30,481 nucleotides of DNA, taken from assembly GCA_050329415.1 (NCBI GenBank), contig JBHJOS010000069.1, positions 1 to 30,481 of the forward strand, in the 5' to 3' direction. Shown here piece after piece: positions 30,407-30,481 of the stretch. Under the pieces are notes generated by a model that ran no database searches, was not told the origin of the DNA, and was given only the letters and a program-made list of their open reading frames with translations. Numbering within the stretch: the first letter of the stretch is position 1; each line of letters starts with the position of its first letter. This DNA is from JANNOG01 sp050329415. GTDB taxonomy: Bacteria > Actinomycetota > Actinomycetes > Actinomycetales > JBBAYJ01. Both the position numbers and the translations under genes were made by a program.

Positions 30407-30481
30407 GGGCCTCTAGCTCAATCGGCAGAGCAGCGGACTTTTAATCCGCGGGTTGTGGGTTCGATCCCCACGGGGCCCACC
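30407..30481 (+). tRNA. tRNA-Lys (anticodon UUU), 3' end cut by the window
   Basis: Cloverleaf parts are all visible: acceptor stem GGGCCTC/GGGGCCC (one T-G wobble pair), D arm with TAGCTC and GAGCA, anticodon stem GCGGA/TCCGC with loop CTTTTAA (anticodon TTT), a variable loop and a T arm GTGGG-TTCGATC-CCCAC. The discriminator base A is at 30479. The final A of CCA falls outside the window. It lies about 80 nt upstream of the divergent DUF222/HNH gene. Confidence 0.97.

Noticed and set aside
30407..30481. tRNA attachment site for a mobile element
   Set aside because: No second copy of the tRNA 3' end and no integrase gene is in the window; a partner site could lie only beyond the right edge.

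Overview
The window is chromosomal DNA from a very GC-rich actinobacterium. The evidence is the GroEL N-terminus with two CIRCE operators, the DUF3263–LytR_C gene pair (the same pair as Rv0430–Rv0431, not far from groEL2, in Mycobacterium tuberculosis), DUF6458, a DUF222/HNH protein, many GTG starts, leaderless-looking promoters, and strong third-position GC bias that fills every frame with shadow ORFs. I do not assign a genus.

Region 1 (1–9752) is mostly housekeeping and envelope genes. It holds the 5' end of groL (minus) with a double CIRCE, small membrane proteins, an HExxH protein, DUF3263 and a VirR-like LytR_C protein, uracil-DNA glycosylase next to a tandem operator-like palindrome, a DsbA-like thioredoxin-fold protein, 6-phosphogluconate dehydrogenase, a class V aminotransferase, an RraA-like protein and a PknB-like Ser/Thr kinase. 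Two gene remnants sit between live genes: the C-terminus of an aldo/keto reductase (3703–3888) and a frameshifted C-terminus of a short-chain dehydrogenase (8068–8162).

Region 2 (about 9753–17504) is the most unusual part. It is a compact plus-strand operon, largely joined by 4-nt overlaps, that encodes parts of a type IV secretion-like machine: a two-helix VirB2-like peptide, a two-helix VirB3/TcpE-like protein, a VirB4 ATPase, a polytopic VirB6/TrbL-like protein with a signal peptide, a VirB8/TcpC-like single-pass protein, a VirB1-like lysozyme plus NlpC/P60 hydrolase, and an unknown protein. No relaxase, VirD4 coupling protein, VirB11, integrase or replication gene is visible. It looks like a chromosomal, non-mobile export or envelope machine. 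A leader with two mutually exclusive hairpins precedes it, and the kinase gene lies upstream.

Region 3 (17557–26376) contains a tail-anchored protein with serine at almost every third residue, a DUF427 protein, a PHP-domain protein, an HxlR/NmrA divergent pair with TAACC repeats between them, a nested palindromic repeat cluster (20929–21070), a LysR regulator, a succinate-semialdehyde-type dehydrogenase, and a STAND/MalT-like ATPase with an altered P-loop and no C-terminal HTH.

Region 4 (26382–30481) has a LacI-type sensor fused to a GGDEF diguanylate cyclase, a gene-poor stretch, a DUF222/HNH gene broken by a one-base loss in a G run and carrying a 9-bp coding repeat, a clear leaderless promoter, and a tRNA-Lys(UUU) at the right edge.
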